Source: Pseudomonas fontis
Lineage (GTDB): Bacteria; Pseudomonadota; Gammaproteobacteria; Pseudomonadales; Pseudomonadaceae
NCBI RefSeq assembly: GCF_028656955.1
Contig: NZ_JAMDGY010000014.1
Location: forward strand, 100,105-164,104
DNA length: 64,000 nucleotides
Direction of reading: 5' to 3'
Position 1 is the stretch's first letter. Each line of letters opens with the position of its first letter. Below the pieces are notes generated by a model. The model did no database searches, was not told the origin of the DNA, and was given only the letters and a program-made list of their open reading frames with translations. The translations under genes and the position numbers were made by a program. Below are positions 1-11,514 of this stretch, piece by piece.

Positions 1-289
1 CCACGTAGCCGTCGATGTCCTCGGAAAACCGAAAGCCGTGTACGCACAAGGCCGGCACCACCTGGATCGCCGCTTCGTCCAGCACCCGCACCTGCCCTTC
101 CAGCTCGACCTGCGCCTGGCCCTTATAAAGGAACAACAGTTGGTACAGGTCGGCGTGCCGATGCGGCTCGATCTCCCAGTGGTGCAGGCGGCTGCGCGCC
201 GGGATCGACTCGCTGTGCAGCAAGTCCGGCGTAGGCCACTCCAGGGCGTCGCCATACAGCTTGAACACTGGAATCGTCGCTTTGCTCAT
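1..289 (-). CDS. pobR: AraC-family activator of pobA (PobC/PobR type), 5' part only
   Basis: This is the N-terminal 96 codons of a minus-strand gene that runs off the left edge. The start is the ATG at 289 ([14 protein letters not shown]). The visible part is the cupin-like effector domain of AraC/XylS regulators, with an HxHxDLYQ-type segment near residue 43; the C-terminal helix-turn-helix is outside the window. It is divergent from pobA, the arrangement known for AraC-type pobA activators in Pseudomonas, where 4-hydroxybenzoate is the inducer. The function is inferred from family and position. PobC is the name used in P. putida WCS358. Confidence 0.82.
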   Translation of the reverse strand, partial: MSKATIPVFKLYGDALEWPTPDLLHSESIPARSRLHHWEIEPHRHADLYQLLFLYKGQAQVELEGQVRVLDEAAIQVVPALCVHGFRFSEDIDGYV

Positions 290-313
290 GCCTGACAGCC
301 CTCCGCCGGCGTT

Positions 314-1618
<1,305 letters not shown>

Positions 1619-1693
1619 CAAGCTATCGAGTACACTGTCGAGCACCTGCTCCCGCTGCATCAGTGGCGGGATTCACTTGCCTTCGAGCTGCTC

Positions 1694-3148
1694 GTGAACC
1701 AACTCACTACGCCCCAACCTGCTGTGCGCACGGTATTGGCCGCCTTGATGCTGGCGATTTTCCTCGGCGCGCTGGACCAGACCATCGTCGCCGTGTCGAT
1801 GCCGGCGATTTCCGCCCAGTTCAATGATGTCGCCCTGCTTGCCTGGGTGATCTCCGGGTACATGGTCGCGATGACCGTGGCGGTGCCGATCTACGGCAAG
1901 CTCGGCGACCTGTATGGGCGACGCCGGATGATCCTCATCGGCACGGCGCTGTTTACCCTGGCCTCGGTGTTCTGCGCGCTGGCGCAGAACATGGAACAGC
2001 TGGTGCTGGCGCGGGTGCTGCAGGGGGTTGGCGCGGGCGGGATGATTTCAGTCAGCCAGGCGATCATTGGCGACCTGGTGCCACCGCGTGAACGCGGACG
2101 CTATCAAGGCTATTTCAGCAGCATGTATGCCCTGGCCAGCGTGGCCGGCCCGGTGCTGGGCGGGGTGCTCACCGAGTACCTGTCGTGGCGCTGGGTGTTC
2201 TGGCTGAACCTGCCGCTCGGGCTGGGCGCCTGGTGGGTGACCCGCTACAGCCTGCGCGGCCTGGCGACCCCGCAACGCCAGGCAAAAGTCGACTACCCCG
2301 GCGCCGTCCTGCTGATCTTCGGCCTTGGCGCATTGCTGCTCGGCATCACCCTGATCGGTCAGGGCCAGGCCGTGCAATCAGGCCCCGTGGCCAGCCTGCT
2401 GCTGGCCGCCGTGTTTGGCCTGACGGTCTTCATCCTTCAGGAGCGGCGTGCCGCAGAACCCCTGCTACCGTTGAAACTGTTCAACAACCGGGTGGCGGTG
2501 CTGTGCTGGTGCACGATCTTCTTCACCAGCTTCCAGGCTATCTCGCTGACCATGCTGATGCCGCTGCGCTATCAGAGCATCACTGGGGCCGGGGCCGACA
2601 GCGCGGCCCTGCACCTGCTGCCATTGGCGATTGGCTTGCCGATCGGCGCCTACTGTGGCGGGCGCCTGACTACCCTGACCGGACGTTTCAAGCCGCAGAT
2701 CCTCGGCGGTGCGCTGCTGATGCCGTTCGCCATTGTCGGCATGGCCTTCAGCCCGCCGCAGGCCATATGGTTCAGTGGAGTGTTCATGCTGTTGACCGGG
2801 ATCGCTTCGGGCCTGCAATTCCCGACCTCGCTGGTTGCTACGCAAAGTGCCGTGCAAGCCCAGGACATCGGCGTGGCCACCAGCACCACCAACCTGTTCC
2901 GCTCGCTCGGCGGGGCCATGGGGGTGGCGTGCATGTCGGCGCTGTTGCTGGCGATGTTGCAGGATGGCGGCCTGAGCCTGGCCGGCGAAGCGCTGCTCGG
3001 CAGCCTGAAGACCGGTGAAGCGACAGCAGCGGTTCAGCTGGAACTGCTGAGCACCTTCCGCAATCTATTGCTGGGCAGTGCGGCGGTTTCGCTGCTGGGT
3101 TTATCTGCCGCCCTGGCACTGCCCAATGGTGAATTGCGCGGTCATTAA
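1694..3148 (+). CDS. MFS multidrug transporter, DHA2 (EmrB/QacA) type
   Basis: A 484-residue protein with about 14 hydrophobic segments. The DHA2 signature LDQTIVAVSMPAI lies in the first helix, the loop motif GKLGDLYGRRRM near residue 73, and a motif-C-like GPVLGG near 153. The family exports drugs or toxic aromatics by proton antiport. The only long start is the GTG at 1694, with little ribosome-binding signal; the ATG at 1748 would remove the first residues before helix 1 and cannot be excluded. It follows pobA by 75 bases and converges on ttgR. A DHA2 gene also lies beside ttgR in P. putida KT2440. The substrate is unknown. Confidence 0.88.
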   Translation: MNQLTTPQPAVRTVLAALMLAIFLGALDQTIVAVSMPAISAQFNDVALLAWVISGYMVAMTVAVPIYGKLGDLYGRRRMILIGTALFTLASVFCALAQNMEQLVLARVLQGVGAGGMISVSQAIIGDLVPPRERGRYQGYFSSMYALASVAGPVLGGVLTEYLSWRWVFWLNLPLGLGAWWVTRYSLRGLATPQRQAKVDYPGAVLLIFGLGALLLGITLIGQGQAVQSGPVASLLLAAVFGLTVFILQERRAAEPLLPLKLFNNRVAVLCWCTIFFTSFQAISLTMLMPLRYQSITGAGADSAALHLLPLAIGLPIGAYCGGRLTTLTGRFKPQILGGALLMPFAIVGMAFSPPQAIWFSGVFMLLTGIASGLQFPTSLVATQSAVQAQDIGVATSTTNLFRSLGGAMGVACMSALLLAMLQDGGLSLAGEALLGSLKTGEATAAVQLELLSTFRNLLLGSAAVSLLGLSAALALPNGELRGH

Positions 3149-3185
3149 GAGAGATGCACACACTTTAACAATCGCTCACAAATGC

Positions 3186-3818
3186 TCAATTGCGCAGTGC
3201 GGGGCTCAAGCGCAGCATATCCAGCCCTGCTTCGACCCACTTGTCGGCGTCTTTTTGCAGTTCGAAACTGTCTGGCAGCAGCAACCAACGGCTGATCAGG
3301 CCGTCAATATAGGCATACATCGCCACCGCAGCACGCTCAGGGTTGAGGTCGCTCGGCAATTGCCCACGCTTCACTGCATTGCCCAGTGTCAGCATGATGT
3401 CACGGTGACAATCCAGGGTAGAGGTCTGGCGCTGCTGGCGAATGTCACACATGTCATCGGTGAACTCGCACTTGTGGTGGAGGATTTCATTGATGCGCCG
3501 GGTTTTCGGGTCCAGGACGATCTGCTGCATCAGTTGCACCAGCAACTGCCGCATGCAGCCAAGCGGGTCGGGTTCTTCCTCGCTCTCGCTGGCCCGGGCC
3601 AGGGCTGCCAGTGGTTCACGCAGGCTGTCGAGCATGGCCTGTACCAGCTCGGCCTTGTTGTTGAAGTGCCAGTAGATGGCGCCGCGGGTGACCCCGGCCA
3701 GTTGTGCAATGTCCGCCAGGGTCGTACGAGCGACCCCGCGATTGTAAAAAGCTTTTTCAGCAGCCTCGAGGATTTGGCTACGGGTTTCCTGAGCTTCCTC
3801 TTTGGTTCTACGGACCAT
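3186..3818 (-). CDS. ttgR: TetR-family repressor of the TtgABC pump
   Basis: A 210-residue TetR-type repressor that binds flavonoids, antibiotics and aromatics and controls ttgABC and itself. The N-terminal helix-turn-helix is clear ([20 protein letters not shown], residues 33-52), followed by the all-helical ligand domain. It reads away from ttgA, and the known operator type lies in the 257-base gap. Start is the ATG at 3818 ([13 protein letters not shown]), the usual start of this family. The length matches TtgR/ArpR. Confidence 0.95.
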   Translation of the reverse strand: MVRRTKEEAQETRSQILEAAEKAFYNRGVARTTLADIAQLAGVTRGAIYWHFNNKAELVQAMLDSLREPLAALARASESEEEPDPLGCMRQLLVQLMQQIVLDPKTRRINEILHHKCEFTDDMCDIRQQRQTSTLDCHRDIMLTLGNAVKRGQLPSDLNPERAAVAMYAYIDGLISRWLLLPDSFELQKDADKWVEAGLDMLRLSPALRN

Positions 3819-3949
3819 GGCAGTACAACCTCATCAAGACCTGACGCGCTGTTGGCATCGGGGTTCTAAGCCGGTGCAGCCTTTGGCAGAAGGCCCCCGG
3901 ATGACTTTATTCGCTCTACCCGGGTCATGCTGGACCACAAGAGAGGTGT

Positions 3950-3971
3950 TTACAAACAACCATGAATGTAA
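3950..3971. promoter_or_regulatory. TtgR operator between ttgR and ttgA
   Basis: An AT-rich inverted repeat with arms TTACA and TGTAA and a 12-base spacer, in the context ACAAACAACCATGAATGT. This is essentially the operator described for TtgR in P. putida DOT-T1E. It is about 105 bases before ttgA and 130 bases before ttgR, where it can cover both promoters. Confidence 0.85.
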
Positions 3972-4075
3972 GTATATTCGTTAGTAAGCTACTTATCCAC
4001 TCAGAATGGTTTTTTCTGACATCCCGTTTCCATTACTCTTGAGCGTCTTCAGCTCTTTCTGACCCGAGGATCTTC

Positions 4076-5227
4076 ATGCAATTCAAGCCAGCTGTTACCG
4101 CTCTGGTTTCCGCCGTCGCCCTGGCAACCCTGCTCAGCGGCTGTAAAAAGGAAGAAGCGGCGCCTGTGGCGCAGGTTCCTCAGGTCGGCGTCGTAACCCT
4201 GCAAACACAAGCCTATACCCTCACCTCCGACCTGCCGGGGCGCACTACTGCGTTCCGTGTTGCCGAGGTTCGTCCTCAGGTGAATGGCATCATTCTCAAG
4301 CGCCTGTTCAAAGAAGGCAGCGATGTAAAAGAAGGCCAGCAGCTCTACCAGATCGACCCGTCGGTGTACGAGGCGACCCTGGGCAGCGCCCAGGCCAACC
4401 TGCAATCAACCCGTTCGCTGTCCGAGCGCTACAAGCAACTGGTTGCCGAACAGGCGGTCAGCCGTCAGGAATACGACGACGCGCAAGCCAAACGTTTGCA
4501 GGCTGAAGCCAGCCTGAAAAGCGCCCAGATCGACCTGCGCTACACCAAGGTCATGGCCCCGATCAGCGGCCGTGTCGGCCGTTCTTCGGTCACCGAAGGT
4601 GCACTGGTAAGCAACGGCCAGACCGATGCCATGGCAACCATCCAGCAGCTCGACCCGATCTACGTCGACGTGACCCAGTCTTCCGCCGAGCTGCTCAAGC
4701 TGCGTCGCGAGCTGGAAAGCGGCCAACTGCAAAAAGTGGGTGCCAACGCCGCCCAGGTCAAGCTGGTGCTCGAAGACGGCAGTCAATATGCCCACGAAGG
4801 CCGCCTGGAGTTCTCCGAAGTGTCGGTCGACCAGACCACCGGTTCGGTCACCCTGCGCGCCGTGTTCCCCAACCCTGACCACAACCTGCTGCCAGGCATG
4901 TTCGTCCACGCCCTGCTCGGCGCCGGCGTCAACAGCGCCGCGATCCTCGCCCCGCAACAAGGCGTGACCCGCGACCTGAAAGGCCAGCCAACCGCACTGG
5001 TGGTCAACCAGGAGAACAAGGTCGAGCTGCGTCAACTGAAGGCTAGCCGCACCGTTGGCAGCGACTGGCTGATCGAGGAAGGCTTGAACCCGGGTGATCG
5101 CCTGATCACCGAAGGTCTGCAATTCGTCAAACCTGGGGTTGAAGTCAAGGCCAACCCGGCCACCAACGTCAAGTCTGCCCAGCCAACCCAGGCCAATGCT
5201 GCAACTGCAGGGGCCAAAGGGGAATAA
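4076..5227 (+). CDS. ttgA: RND efflux periplasmic adaptor TtgA (MexA/AcrA family)
   Basis: A 383-residue membrane-fusion lipoprotein linking the inner-membrane pump TtgB to the outer-membrane channel TtgC. It has a lipoprotein signal peptide with lipobox LLSGC (Cys23), then a barrel-sandwich lipoyl half, an alpha-helical hairpin around residues 100-165, and the second lipoyl half plus beta-barrel. The ATG at 4076 is preceded by GAGG. The C-terminus is Ala/Gln-rich. The stop is 3 bases from ttgB, so the three genes form one operon under TtgR. Confidence 0.96.
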   Translation: MQFKPAVTALVSAVALATLLSGCKKEEAAPVAQVPQVGVVTLQTQAYTLTSDLPGRTTAFRVAEVRPQVNGIILKRLFKEGSDVKEGQQLYQIDPSVYEATLGSAQANLQSTRSLSERYKQLVAEQAVSRQEYDDAQAKRLQAEASLKSAQIDLRYTKVMAPISGRVGRSSVTEGALVSNGQTDAMATIQQLDPIYVDVTQSSAELLKLRRELESGQLQKVGANAAQVKLVLEDGSQYAHEGRLEFSEVSVDQTTGSVTLRAVFPNPDHNLLPGMFVHALLGAGVNSAAILAPQQGVTRDLKGQPTALVVNQENKVELRQLKASRTVGSDWLIEEGLNPGDRLITEGLQFVKPGVEVKANPATNVKSAQPTQANAATAGAKGE

Positions 5228-5230
5228 ACC

Positions 5231-8200
5231 ATGTCGAGATTCTTTATCGATCGCCCGATTTTCGCCTGGGTGATCGCCCTGGTGATCATGTTGGTCGGCG
5301 CGTTGTCGATCCTCAAGTTGCCGATCAACCAGTACCCAAGCATCGCGCCGCCGGCCATCGCCATCGCCGTGACCTACCCGGGCGCCTCGGCGCAGACCGT
5401 GCAGGACACCGTGGTCCAGGTGATCGAGCAACAACTCAACGGTATCGACAACCTGCGTTATGTGTCCTCGGAAAGTAACTCCGATGGCAGCATGACCATT
5501 ACCGCGACCTTCGAGCAGGGCACCAACTCCGACACCGCCCAGGTCCAGGTGCAGAACAAGCTGAACCTGGCCACCCCGCTGCTGCCGCAAGAAGTACAGC
5601 AGCAGGGTATCCGCGTGACCAAGGCAGTGAAGAACTTCCTGCTGGTGATCGGCCTGGTGTCCGAAGACGGCAGCATGAGCAAGGACGACCTGGCCAACTA
5701 CATCGTCTCCAACATGCAGGACCCGATTTCGCGGACTGCCGGCGTTGGTGACTTCCAGGTGTTCGGTGCACAGTACGCCATGCGTATCTGGCTCGATCCG
5801 GCCAAGCTCAACAAGTTCCAGTTGACCCCGGTCGACGTGCGCACCGCCGTGGCGGCGCAGAACGTCCAGGTGTCTTCCGGTCAACTCGGCGGCCTGCCTG
5901 CCCTGGCCGGCCAGCAACTGAACGCGACCATCATCGGCAAGACCCGCCTGCAGACTGCCGAGCAGTTCGAGAAGATCCTGCTCAAGGTCAACCGTGACGG
6001 TTCGCAAGTGCGTCTTGGCGATGTCGCCAAGGTAGCCCTGGGGGGTGAGAACTACGCGGTCGCCGCACAGTTCAACGGCAAGCCGGCGTCCGGTATCGCG
6101 ATCAAGCTGGCTACCGGTGCCAACGCACTGGATACCGCCAAGGCCCTGCGCAAGACCATCAGCGACCTGGAACCGTTCTTCCCGCAAGGCATGAAGGCGG
6201 TATTCCCGTACGACACCACCCCGGTGGTGACCGAGTCGATCAGCGGGGTAATCCATACCCTGGTCGAAGCGATCGTGCTGGTGTTCCTGGTGATGTTCCT
6301 GTTCCTGCAGAACTTCCGCGCTACCGTAATCACCACCATGACCGTTCCGGTGGTGTTGCTGGGTACCTTCGGGATCCTCGCGGCCGCCGGCTTCAGCATC
6401 AACACCCTGACCATGTTCGGCATGGTACTGGCCATCGGCTTGCTGGTGGACGATGCCATCGTCGTGGTGGAAAACGTCGAGCGGGTGATGGCCGAAGAAG
6501 GCCTGTCCCCGAAAGAAGCGACCAAGAAGTCCATGGGCCAGATCCAGGGCGCCCTGGTCGGTATTGCCCTGGTGCTCTCGGCAGTACTGCTGCCAATGGC
6601 CTTCTTCGGCGGCTCGACCGGGGTGATCTACAAGCAGTTCTCGATCACCATCGTCTCGGCCATGGCCCTGTCGGTACTGGTCGCCCTGATCTTTACCCCG
6701 GCGCTCTGCGCGACCATGCTCAAGCCGATCCCCAAAGGCGAGCACCACGTTGCCAAGCGCGGCTTCTTTGGCTGGTTCAACCGCAACTTCGACCGCAGCG
6801 TGCGTAGCTACGAGCGCGGCGTCGGCAACATGTTGCGGCACAAGGCGCCGTACCTGCTGGCCTACCTGTTGATCGTGGTCGGCATGATCTGGCTGTTCAC
6901 CCGCATCCCTACCGCGTTCCTCCCGGAAGAAGACCAGGGCGTACTGTTTGCCCAGGTACAGACCCCGGCAGGTTCCAGTGCCGAGCGCACCCAGGTGGTG
7001 ATCGACGAGATGCGTGCCTACCTGCTGGACAAGGAAGCCGACACCGTCGCCTCCGTGTTCACCGTAAACGGCTTCAACTTCGCCGGTCGTGGGCAGAGCT
7101 CGGGCATGGCGTTCATCATGCTCAAGCCGTGGGGCGAGCGTTCTACCGAGAACAGCGTGTTCAACCTGGCAGCCCGTGCCCAGCAGCACTTCTTCACGTT
7201 CCGTGATGCCATGGTGTTCGCCTTCGCGCCACCTGCGGTACTGGAGCTGGGTAACGCCACCGGCTTCGACGTGTTCCTGCAAGACCGTGCCGGTGTTGGC
7301 CATGACAAGCTGATGGAAGCGCGCAACCAGTTCCTCGGTATGGCGTCGCAAAGCAAGATCCTCTCGGCAGTGCGTCCGAACGGCCTGAACGATGAACCGC
7401 AATACCAGTTGAGCGTCGATGACGAACGCGCCAGTGCCTTGGGCGTGACCATTACCGACATCAACGCCACCCTGTCGATTGCCCTGGGTGCCAGCTACGT
7501 CAACGACTTCATCGACCGAGGTCGGGTGAAGAAGGTCTACATCCAGGGTGAAGCCGCCTCGCGCATGAGCCCGGAAGACCTGCAGAAGTGGTACGTGCGC
7601 AACGCTGCCGGTGAAATGGTGCCGTTCTCCTCCTTTGCCACCGGCAAGTGGATCTACGGTGCACCGAAGCTGTCGCGTTACAACGGCGTTGAAGCCATGG
7701 AAATTCTCGGTGCGCCAGCCCCTGGCTACAGTACCGGTGAGGCCATGGCCGAGGTCGAGCGCATTGCCGCGAAACTGCCGGCCGGTATCGGCTACTCCTG
7801 GACCGGCCTGTCGTACGAGGAGCGCCTGTCCGGCTCCCAGGCGCCGGCGCTGTATGCCCTGTCGCTGCTGATGGTGTTCCTGTGCCTGGCGGCGTTGTAT
7901 GAAAGCTGGTCGATCCCGATCGCGGTGATGCTGGTGGTGCCCCTGGGGATCATCGGTGCACTGTTGGCCACCAGCTTGCGCGGGCTGTCCAACGACGTGT
8001 ACTTCCAGGTGGGGCTGTTGACCACCATTGGTCTGGCGGCGAAGAACGCGATCCTGATCGTCGAGTTCGCCAAGGAACTGCACGAGCAGGGCCGCAGCTT
8101 GATCGACGCGGCCATCGAGGCCTGCCGGATGCGTCTGCGCCCGATCATCATGACCTCGCTGGCATTCATCCTGGGCGTGGTGCCGTTGGCCATTTCCACC

Positions 8201-8383
8201 GGCGCCGGCTCGGGTAGCCAGCACGCCATTGGTACCGGTGTAATCGGCGGGATGCTGACTGCAACGATATTGGCAATCTTCTGGGTACCGCTGTTCTTTG
8301 TCAGTGTGTCGTCCTGGTTCGGCAGCAAGAAGCCCGAAACCGACGCCACCCCCGAAACTCCACGCACTGAGGCTGGGCAATGA
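5231..8383 (+). CDS. ttgB: RND multidrug/solvent efflux pump TtgB (MexB/AcrB family)
   Basis: A 1050-residue proton-driven inner-membrane transporter, the full length for the HAE1 family, with 12 TM helices and two large periplasmic loops. It starts with the RND motif [16 protein letters not shown]. The proton-relay pair Asp407-Asp408 is intact in [18 protein letters not shown], and the partner Lys lies in [16 protein letters not shown]. It exports antibiotics, flavonoids and toluene-type solvents. The stop overlaps the ttgC start by 4 bases (ATGA), indicating translational coupling. Confidence 0.97.
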   Translation: MSRFFIDRPIFAWVIALVIMLVGALSILKLPINQYPSIAPPAIAIAVTYPGASAQTVQDTVVQVIEQQLNGIDNLRYVSSESNSDGSMTITATFEQGTNSDTAQVQVQNKLNLATPLLPQEVQQQGIRVTKAVKNFLLVIGLVSEDGSMSKDDLANYIVSNMQDPISRTAGVGDFQVFGAQYAMRIWLDPAKLNKFQLTPVDVRTAVAAQNVQVSSGQLGGLPALAGQQLNATIIGKTRLQTAEQFEKILLKVNRDGSQVRLGDVAKVALGGENYAVAAQFNGKPASGIAIKLATGANALDTAKALRKTISDLEPFFPQGMKAVFPYDTTPVVTESISGVIHTLVEAIVLVFLVMFLFLQNFRATVITTMTVPVVLLGTFGILAAAGFSINTLTMFGMVLAIGLLVDDAIVVVENVERVMAEEGLSPKEATKKSMGQIQGALVGIALVLSAVLLPMAFFGGSTGVIYKQFSITIVSAMALSVLVALIFTPALCATMLKPIPKGEHHVAKRGFFGWFNRNFDRSVRSYERGVGNMLRHKAPYLLAYLLIVVGMIWLFTRIPTAFLPEEDQGVLFAQVQTPAGSSAERTQVVIDEMRAYLLDKEADTVASVFTVNGFNFAGRGQSSGMAFIMLKPWGERSTENSVFNLAARAQQHFFTFRDAMVFAFAPPAVLELGNATGFDVFLQDRAGVGHDKLMEARNQFLGMASQSKILSAVRPNGLNDEPQYQLSVDDERASALGVTITDINATLSIALGASYVNDFIDRGRVKKVYIQGEAASRMSPEDLQKWYVRNAAGEMVPFSSFATGKWIYGAPKLSRYNGVEAMEILGAPAPGYSTGEAMAEVERIAAKLPAGIGYSWTGLSYEERLSGSQAPALYALSLLMVFLCLAALYESWSIPIAVMLVVPLGIIGALLATSLRGLSNDVYFQVGLLTTIGLAAKNAILIVEFAKELHEQGRSLIDAAIEACRMRLRPIIMTSLAFILGVVPLAISTGAGSGSQHAIGTGVIGGMLTATILAIFWVPLFFVSVSSWFGSKKPETDATPETPRTEAGQ

Positions 8384-9825
8384 GTAAGTCCCTATTATCG
8401 CTGGCGGTCACCGCATTCATTCTGGGCGGCTGCTCGCTGATCCCTGATTACCAGGCCCCTGAGTCGCCCGTGGCGGCCCAGTGGCCGCAAGGGCCGGCGT
8501 ACACGCCGACCGAGTCGGCTGCGGTCGCTGCGGCCGAGCAGGGCTGGCGCCAGTTCTTCCACGACCCGGCCTTGCAGCAGTTGATCCAGACATCCCTGGA
8601 AAACAACCGCGACCTGCGTGTCGCGGCGCTGAACATCGATGCCTACCGGGCGCAGTACCGCATTGCACGTGCGGACCTGTTCCCGGCGGTCACCGCCAAT
8701 GGCAGTGGCCAGCGTCAACGCGTGCCGGCGAACATTTCGCAGACCGGTGACGCCAGCATCACCAGCCAGTACTCGGCCACCGTCGGCGTCAGCGCCTACG
8801 AGCTGGACCTGTTCGGCCGGGTGCGCAGCCTGAGCGAGCAGGCCCTGGAAACCTACCTGTCCAGTGAACAGGCACGTCGTTCGACGCAGATCGCCCTGGT
8901 GGCCAGCGTCGCCAATGCCTACTTCACCTGGCAGGCTGACCAGGCGCTGCTCAAGCTGACCGGCGAAACCCTCAAGACCTACGAAGAAAGCTACGCGCTG
9001 ACCAGCCGCAGCAATGAAGTGGGTGTGGCTTCGGCACTGGACGTGAGCCAGGCGCGTACGTCGGTTGAAGGCGCACGGGTCAAGTTGGCACAGTACCAGC
9101 GCCTGGTGGCGCAGGACCTGAACAGCCTGACCGTGCTGGTCGGTACCGGTATTCCGGGCAACCTGCCGCCAGCGCAGCAACTCGATGCCGATCTGCTCAG
9201 TGAAGTACCGGCCGGCTTGCCGTCCGACCTGCTGCAACGTCGTCCGGACATCATGGAAGCCGAGCACCTGCTCAAGGCTGCCAACGCCAATATTGGCGCG
9301 GCACGTGCGGCGTTCTTCCCGAGCATCAGCCTGACCGCCAATGCCGGGACCTTGAGCCCGGACATGGGTGGGCTGTTCAAGGGTGGCTCGGGTACCTGGC
9401 TGTTCCAGCCGCAGATCAACATCCCGATCTTCAACGCCGGCAGCCTGAAGGCCAGCCTGGATTACTCGAAAATCCAGAAAGACATCAACATCGCGAAGTA
9501 TGAGAAAACCATCCAGACCGCCTTCCAGGAAGTCTCCGATGGCCTCGCTGCGCGCCTGACCTTCAACCAGCAGTTGCAGGCCCAGCGTGACCTGGTTGCC
9601 GCCAACCAGGACTACTACCGCCTGGCCGAGCGTCGTTACCGGATCGGCATCGACAGCAACCTGACCTTCCTTGATGCCCAGCGCAATCTGTTCAGCGCGC
9701 AGCAATCGCTGATTTCTGATCGACTGTCGCAACTGGTCAGCGAGGTCAACTTGTACAAGGCGCTGGGTGGCGGCTGGTACGAGCAGACCGCGCAACAGGC
9801 CAAGGTGGAAACGCCGAAGGGCTGA
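8380..9825 (+). CDS. ttgC: Outer-membrane efflux channel TtgC (OprM family)
   Basis: A 481-residue trimeric outer-membrane channel of the NodT/OprM lipoprotein family. The signal peptide ends in the lipobox ILGGC (Cys18). Two repeated OEP domains follow; the second half shows the conserved [20 protein letters not shown] stretch typical of the family. Last gene of ttgABC, with a strong terminator 19 bases after the stop. Confidence 0.96.
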   Translation: MSKSLLSLAVTAFILGGCSLIPDYQAPESPVAAQWPQGPAYTPTESAAVAAAEQGWRQFFHDPALQQLIQTSLENNRDLRVAALNIDAYRAQYRIARADLFPAVTANGSGQRQRVPANISQTGDASITSQYSATVGVSAYELDLFGRVRSLSEQALETYLSSEQARRSTQIALVASVANAYFTWQADQALLKLTGETLKTYEESYALTSRSNEVGVASALDVSQARTSVEGARVKLAQYQRLVAQDLNSLTVLVGTGIPGNLPPAQQLDADLLSEVPAGLPSDLLQRRPDIMEAEHLLKAANANIGAARAAFFPSISLTANAGTLSPDMGGLFKGGSGTWLFQPQINIPIFNAGSLKASLDYSKIQKDINIAKYEKTIQTAFQEVSDGLAARLTFNQQLQAQRDLVAANQDYYRLAERRYRIGIDSNLTFLDAQRNLFSAQQSLISDRLSQLVSEVNLYKALGGGWYEQTAQQAKVETPKG

Positions 9826-9843
9826 TTGCCGTTCGTGTTGCAC

Positions 9844-9874
9844 AAGAGCCCACCCCTTGCGGTGGGCTTTTTAT
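9844..9874 (+). terminator. Rho-independent terminator of ttgABC
   Basis: The stem GCCCACC/GGTGGGC with loop CCTTGC is followed by TTTTTATT, just after the ttgC stop. Confidence 0.9.
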
Positions 9875-9882
9875 TGCCCGCA

Positions 9883-9980
9883 TGTAGCCGCTGCCGTAAG
9901 GCTGCGCTCGCCTGCATAGCAGGCGCACGAGTGCTGGGAGCCCTGCGGACTCCAGCACAGCCTGACGGCAGCGGCTACAA
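9883..9980. repeat. Long interspersed palindrome, copy A
   Basis: About 98 bases bounded by TGTAGCCGCTGCCGTAAGG and CCTGACGGCAGCGGCTACA. The outer stem is about 20 bp. Inside are two smaller hairpins (CGCCTGC/GCAGGCG, and GGGAGCC opposite GGACTCC), giving a cloverleaf-like fold. Related copies are at 59307-59401 and at the right edge from 63933. Together with the ttgC terminator and 187 bases of leader before 10168, this fills the 342-base gap between ttgC and the porin gene; no other gene is seen there. Confidence 0.8.
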
Positions 9981-10167
9981 GACCATGCATAGCGTTCGGT
10001 GATCGCCCAGTTCCGCCCGCAACGAATTGATTCCCCCCCGCGCACTCCCCCACCATCGCAATGCAGCTTTCGCCAAAGCGCACCCCCAAAGATCGTTCCT
10101 CGGCCTGTGACCTTCAACCGTCGCAGCGCACGGTTTCGGCTTACATAAAAACAAGAGACACCACCCA

Positions 10168-11421
10168 ATGACCATTCTTCAACCCGCACGACACCTGGTT
10201 CCCGGCCTCCTGGCCATGGCTTGCACACTACCCGCCGTCGCCGCCGATGGCGGTTTTATCGAAGACGCCAAGGCCAGCCTCAACTTGCGCAATTTCTACA
10301 TCAACCGCAACTTCGTCGACCCGAACAACGCCCAGGCCAAGGGCGAGGAATGGACCCAGAGCTTCATCCTCGACGCCAAGTCCGGCTTCACCCAGGGCAC
10401 GGTCGGTTTTGGCGTGGACATTCTCGGCCTGTACTCGCTCAAGCTCGACGGCGGCAAAGGCACGGCGGGCACGCACCTGCTGCCGGTGCATGACGACGGC
10501 CGGCCGGCGGACGACTTCGGCCGCCTGGGCGTGGCGCTCAAGGCCAAGCTCTCGAACACCGAGCTGAAGGTGGGCGAATGGATGCCGGTGCTGCCGATCC
10601 TGCGCTCGGACGATGGCCGCTCGCTGCCGCAAACCTTTCGCGGCGGGCAGCTCACCTCGCAGGAAATCAGCGGCCTGACCCTGTATGCCGGCCAGTTTCG
10701 CGGCAACAGCCCGCGCAACGACGCGAGCATGGAAGACATGTTCCTCAACGGTAAACCGGCGTTTACCTCAGACCGCTTCAACTTTGCCGGTGGCGAATAC
10801 AGCTTCAATGAAAAACGTACGATGGTCGGTCTGTGGAGCGCCCAGCTCAAGGACATCTACCAGCAGCAGTACCTGAACCTGGTGCACAGCCAGCCGCTGG
10901 GCGACTGGACCCTGGGGGCGAACCTCGGCTATTTCACCGGCAAGGAAGACGGCGCGCAACGCGCCGGCAAGCTGGACAACCGCACTGCTTCGGCGCTGCT
11001 GTCGGCGCGTTACGGTGGCAACACCTTCTATGTCGGCTTGCAGAAAGTCAGTGGCGACGATGCCTGGCTGCGGGTCAACGGCACCAGCGGCGGCACCCTG
11101 GCCAACGACAGCTACAACGCCAGCTTCGACAATGCCCAGGAACGCTCGTGGCAGTTGCGCCATGACTACAACTTCGCGGCCCTCGGCGTGCCGGGGCTGA
11201 CCTTGATGAACCGCTATATCAAGGGCGACAACGTGCACACCAGCAGCGTTGATGACGGCAAGGAGTGGGCGCGGGAGTCGGAGTTGGCGTATGTGATCCA
11301 GTCCGGGACGTTCAAGAGCCTGTCGTTCAAATGGCGCAACTCGACCATGCGCCGGGACTTCAGCAGCAATGCCTTTGATGAGAACCGGCTGATTGTGAGT
11401 TACCCCATCGGGATTCTCTAG
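10168..11421 (+). CDS. OprD-family outer-membrane porin
   Basis: A 417-residue, 18-strand-type substrate-specific porin. It has a signal peptide cleaved around AVAADGG (about residue 26), then the OprD opening GFIEDAKASLNLRNFYINRNF. It ends in a short beta strand (LIVSYPIGIL). The family takes up aromatic acids, basic amino acids or related small anions. It lies between ttgC and atsK and points at atsK. A BenF-like porin sits beside ttgC in KT2440, so aromatic uptake is plausible; uptake of sulfate esters for the neighbouring ats genes is the alternative. The substrate cannot be read from sequence. Confidence 0.9.
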   Translation: MTILQPARHLVPGLLAMACTLPAVAADGGFIEDAKASLNLRNFYINRNFVDPNNAQAKGEEWTQSFILDAKSGFTQGTVGFGVDILGLYSLKLDGGKGTAGTHLLPVHDDGRPADDFGRLGVALKAKLSNTELKVGEWMPVLPILRSDDGRSLPQTFRGGQLTSQEISGLTLYAGQFRGNSPRNDASMEDMFLNGKPAFTSDRFNFAGGEYSFNEKRTMVGLWSAQLKDIYQQQYLNLVHSQPLGDWTLGANLGYFTGKEDGAQRAGKLDNRTASALLSARYGGNTFYVGLQKVSGDDAWLRVNGTSGGTLANDSYNASFDNAQERSWQLRHDYNFAALGVPGLTLMNRYIKGDNVHTSSVDDGKEWARESELAYVIQSGTFKSLSFKWRNSTMRRDFSSNAFDENRLIVSYPIGIL

Positions 11422-11432
11422 ACGGCGCAAAC

Positions 11433-11506
11433 CTGTGGGAGCCGGCCTTGCCGGCGATTCGGCGCCAACAGTGGCGGCCCCTCGCCGGCAAGGCCGGCTC
11501 CCACAG
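11433..11506. repeat. REP pair (BIME), GCCGGCCTTGCCGGC type
   Basis: Two inverted copies: CTGTGGGAGCCGGCCTTGCC running to 11458 and its reverse at 11483-11506, separated by 24 bases. It lies between the convergent porin and atsK genes, the usual place for Pseudomonas REPs. Confidence 0.9.
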
Positions 11507-11514
11507 TACGAGGA

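Noticed and set aside
4406..8380. An open frame of 1324 codons on the minus strand opposite ttgA and ttgB
   Set aside because: It lies exactly antisense to two well-conserved efflux genes. Its composition (Gln/His/Arg/Gly/Asp-rich without domains) is that of a GC-driven mirror frame, with no ribosome site.
11433..11506. Repeated palindromes at several loci considered as CRISPR or attachment sites
   Set aside because: They occur as isolated inverted pairs at gene 3' ends with the Pseudomonas REP core; no regular direct repeats with unique spacers and no cas genes.
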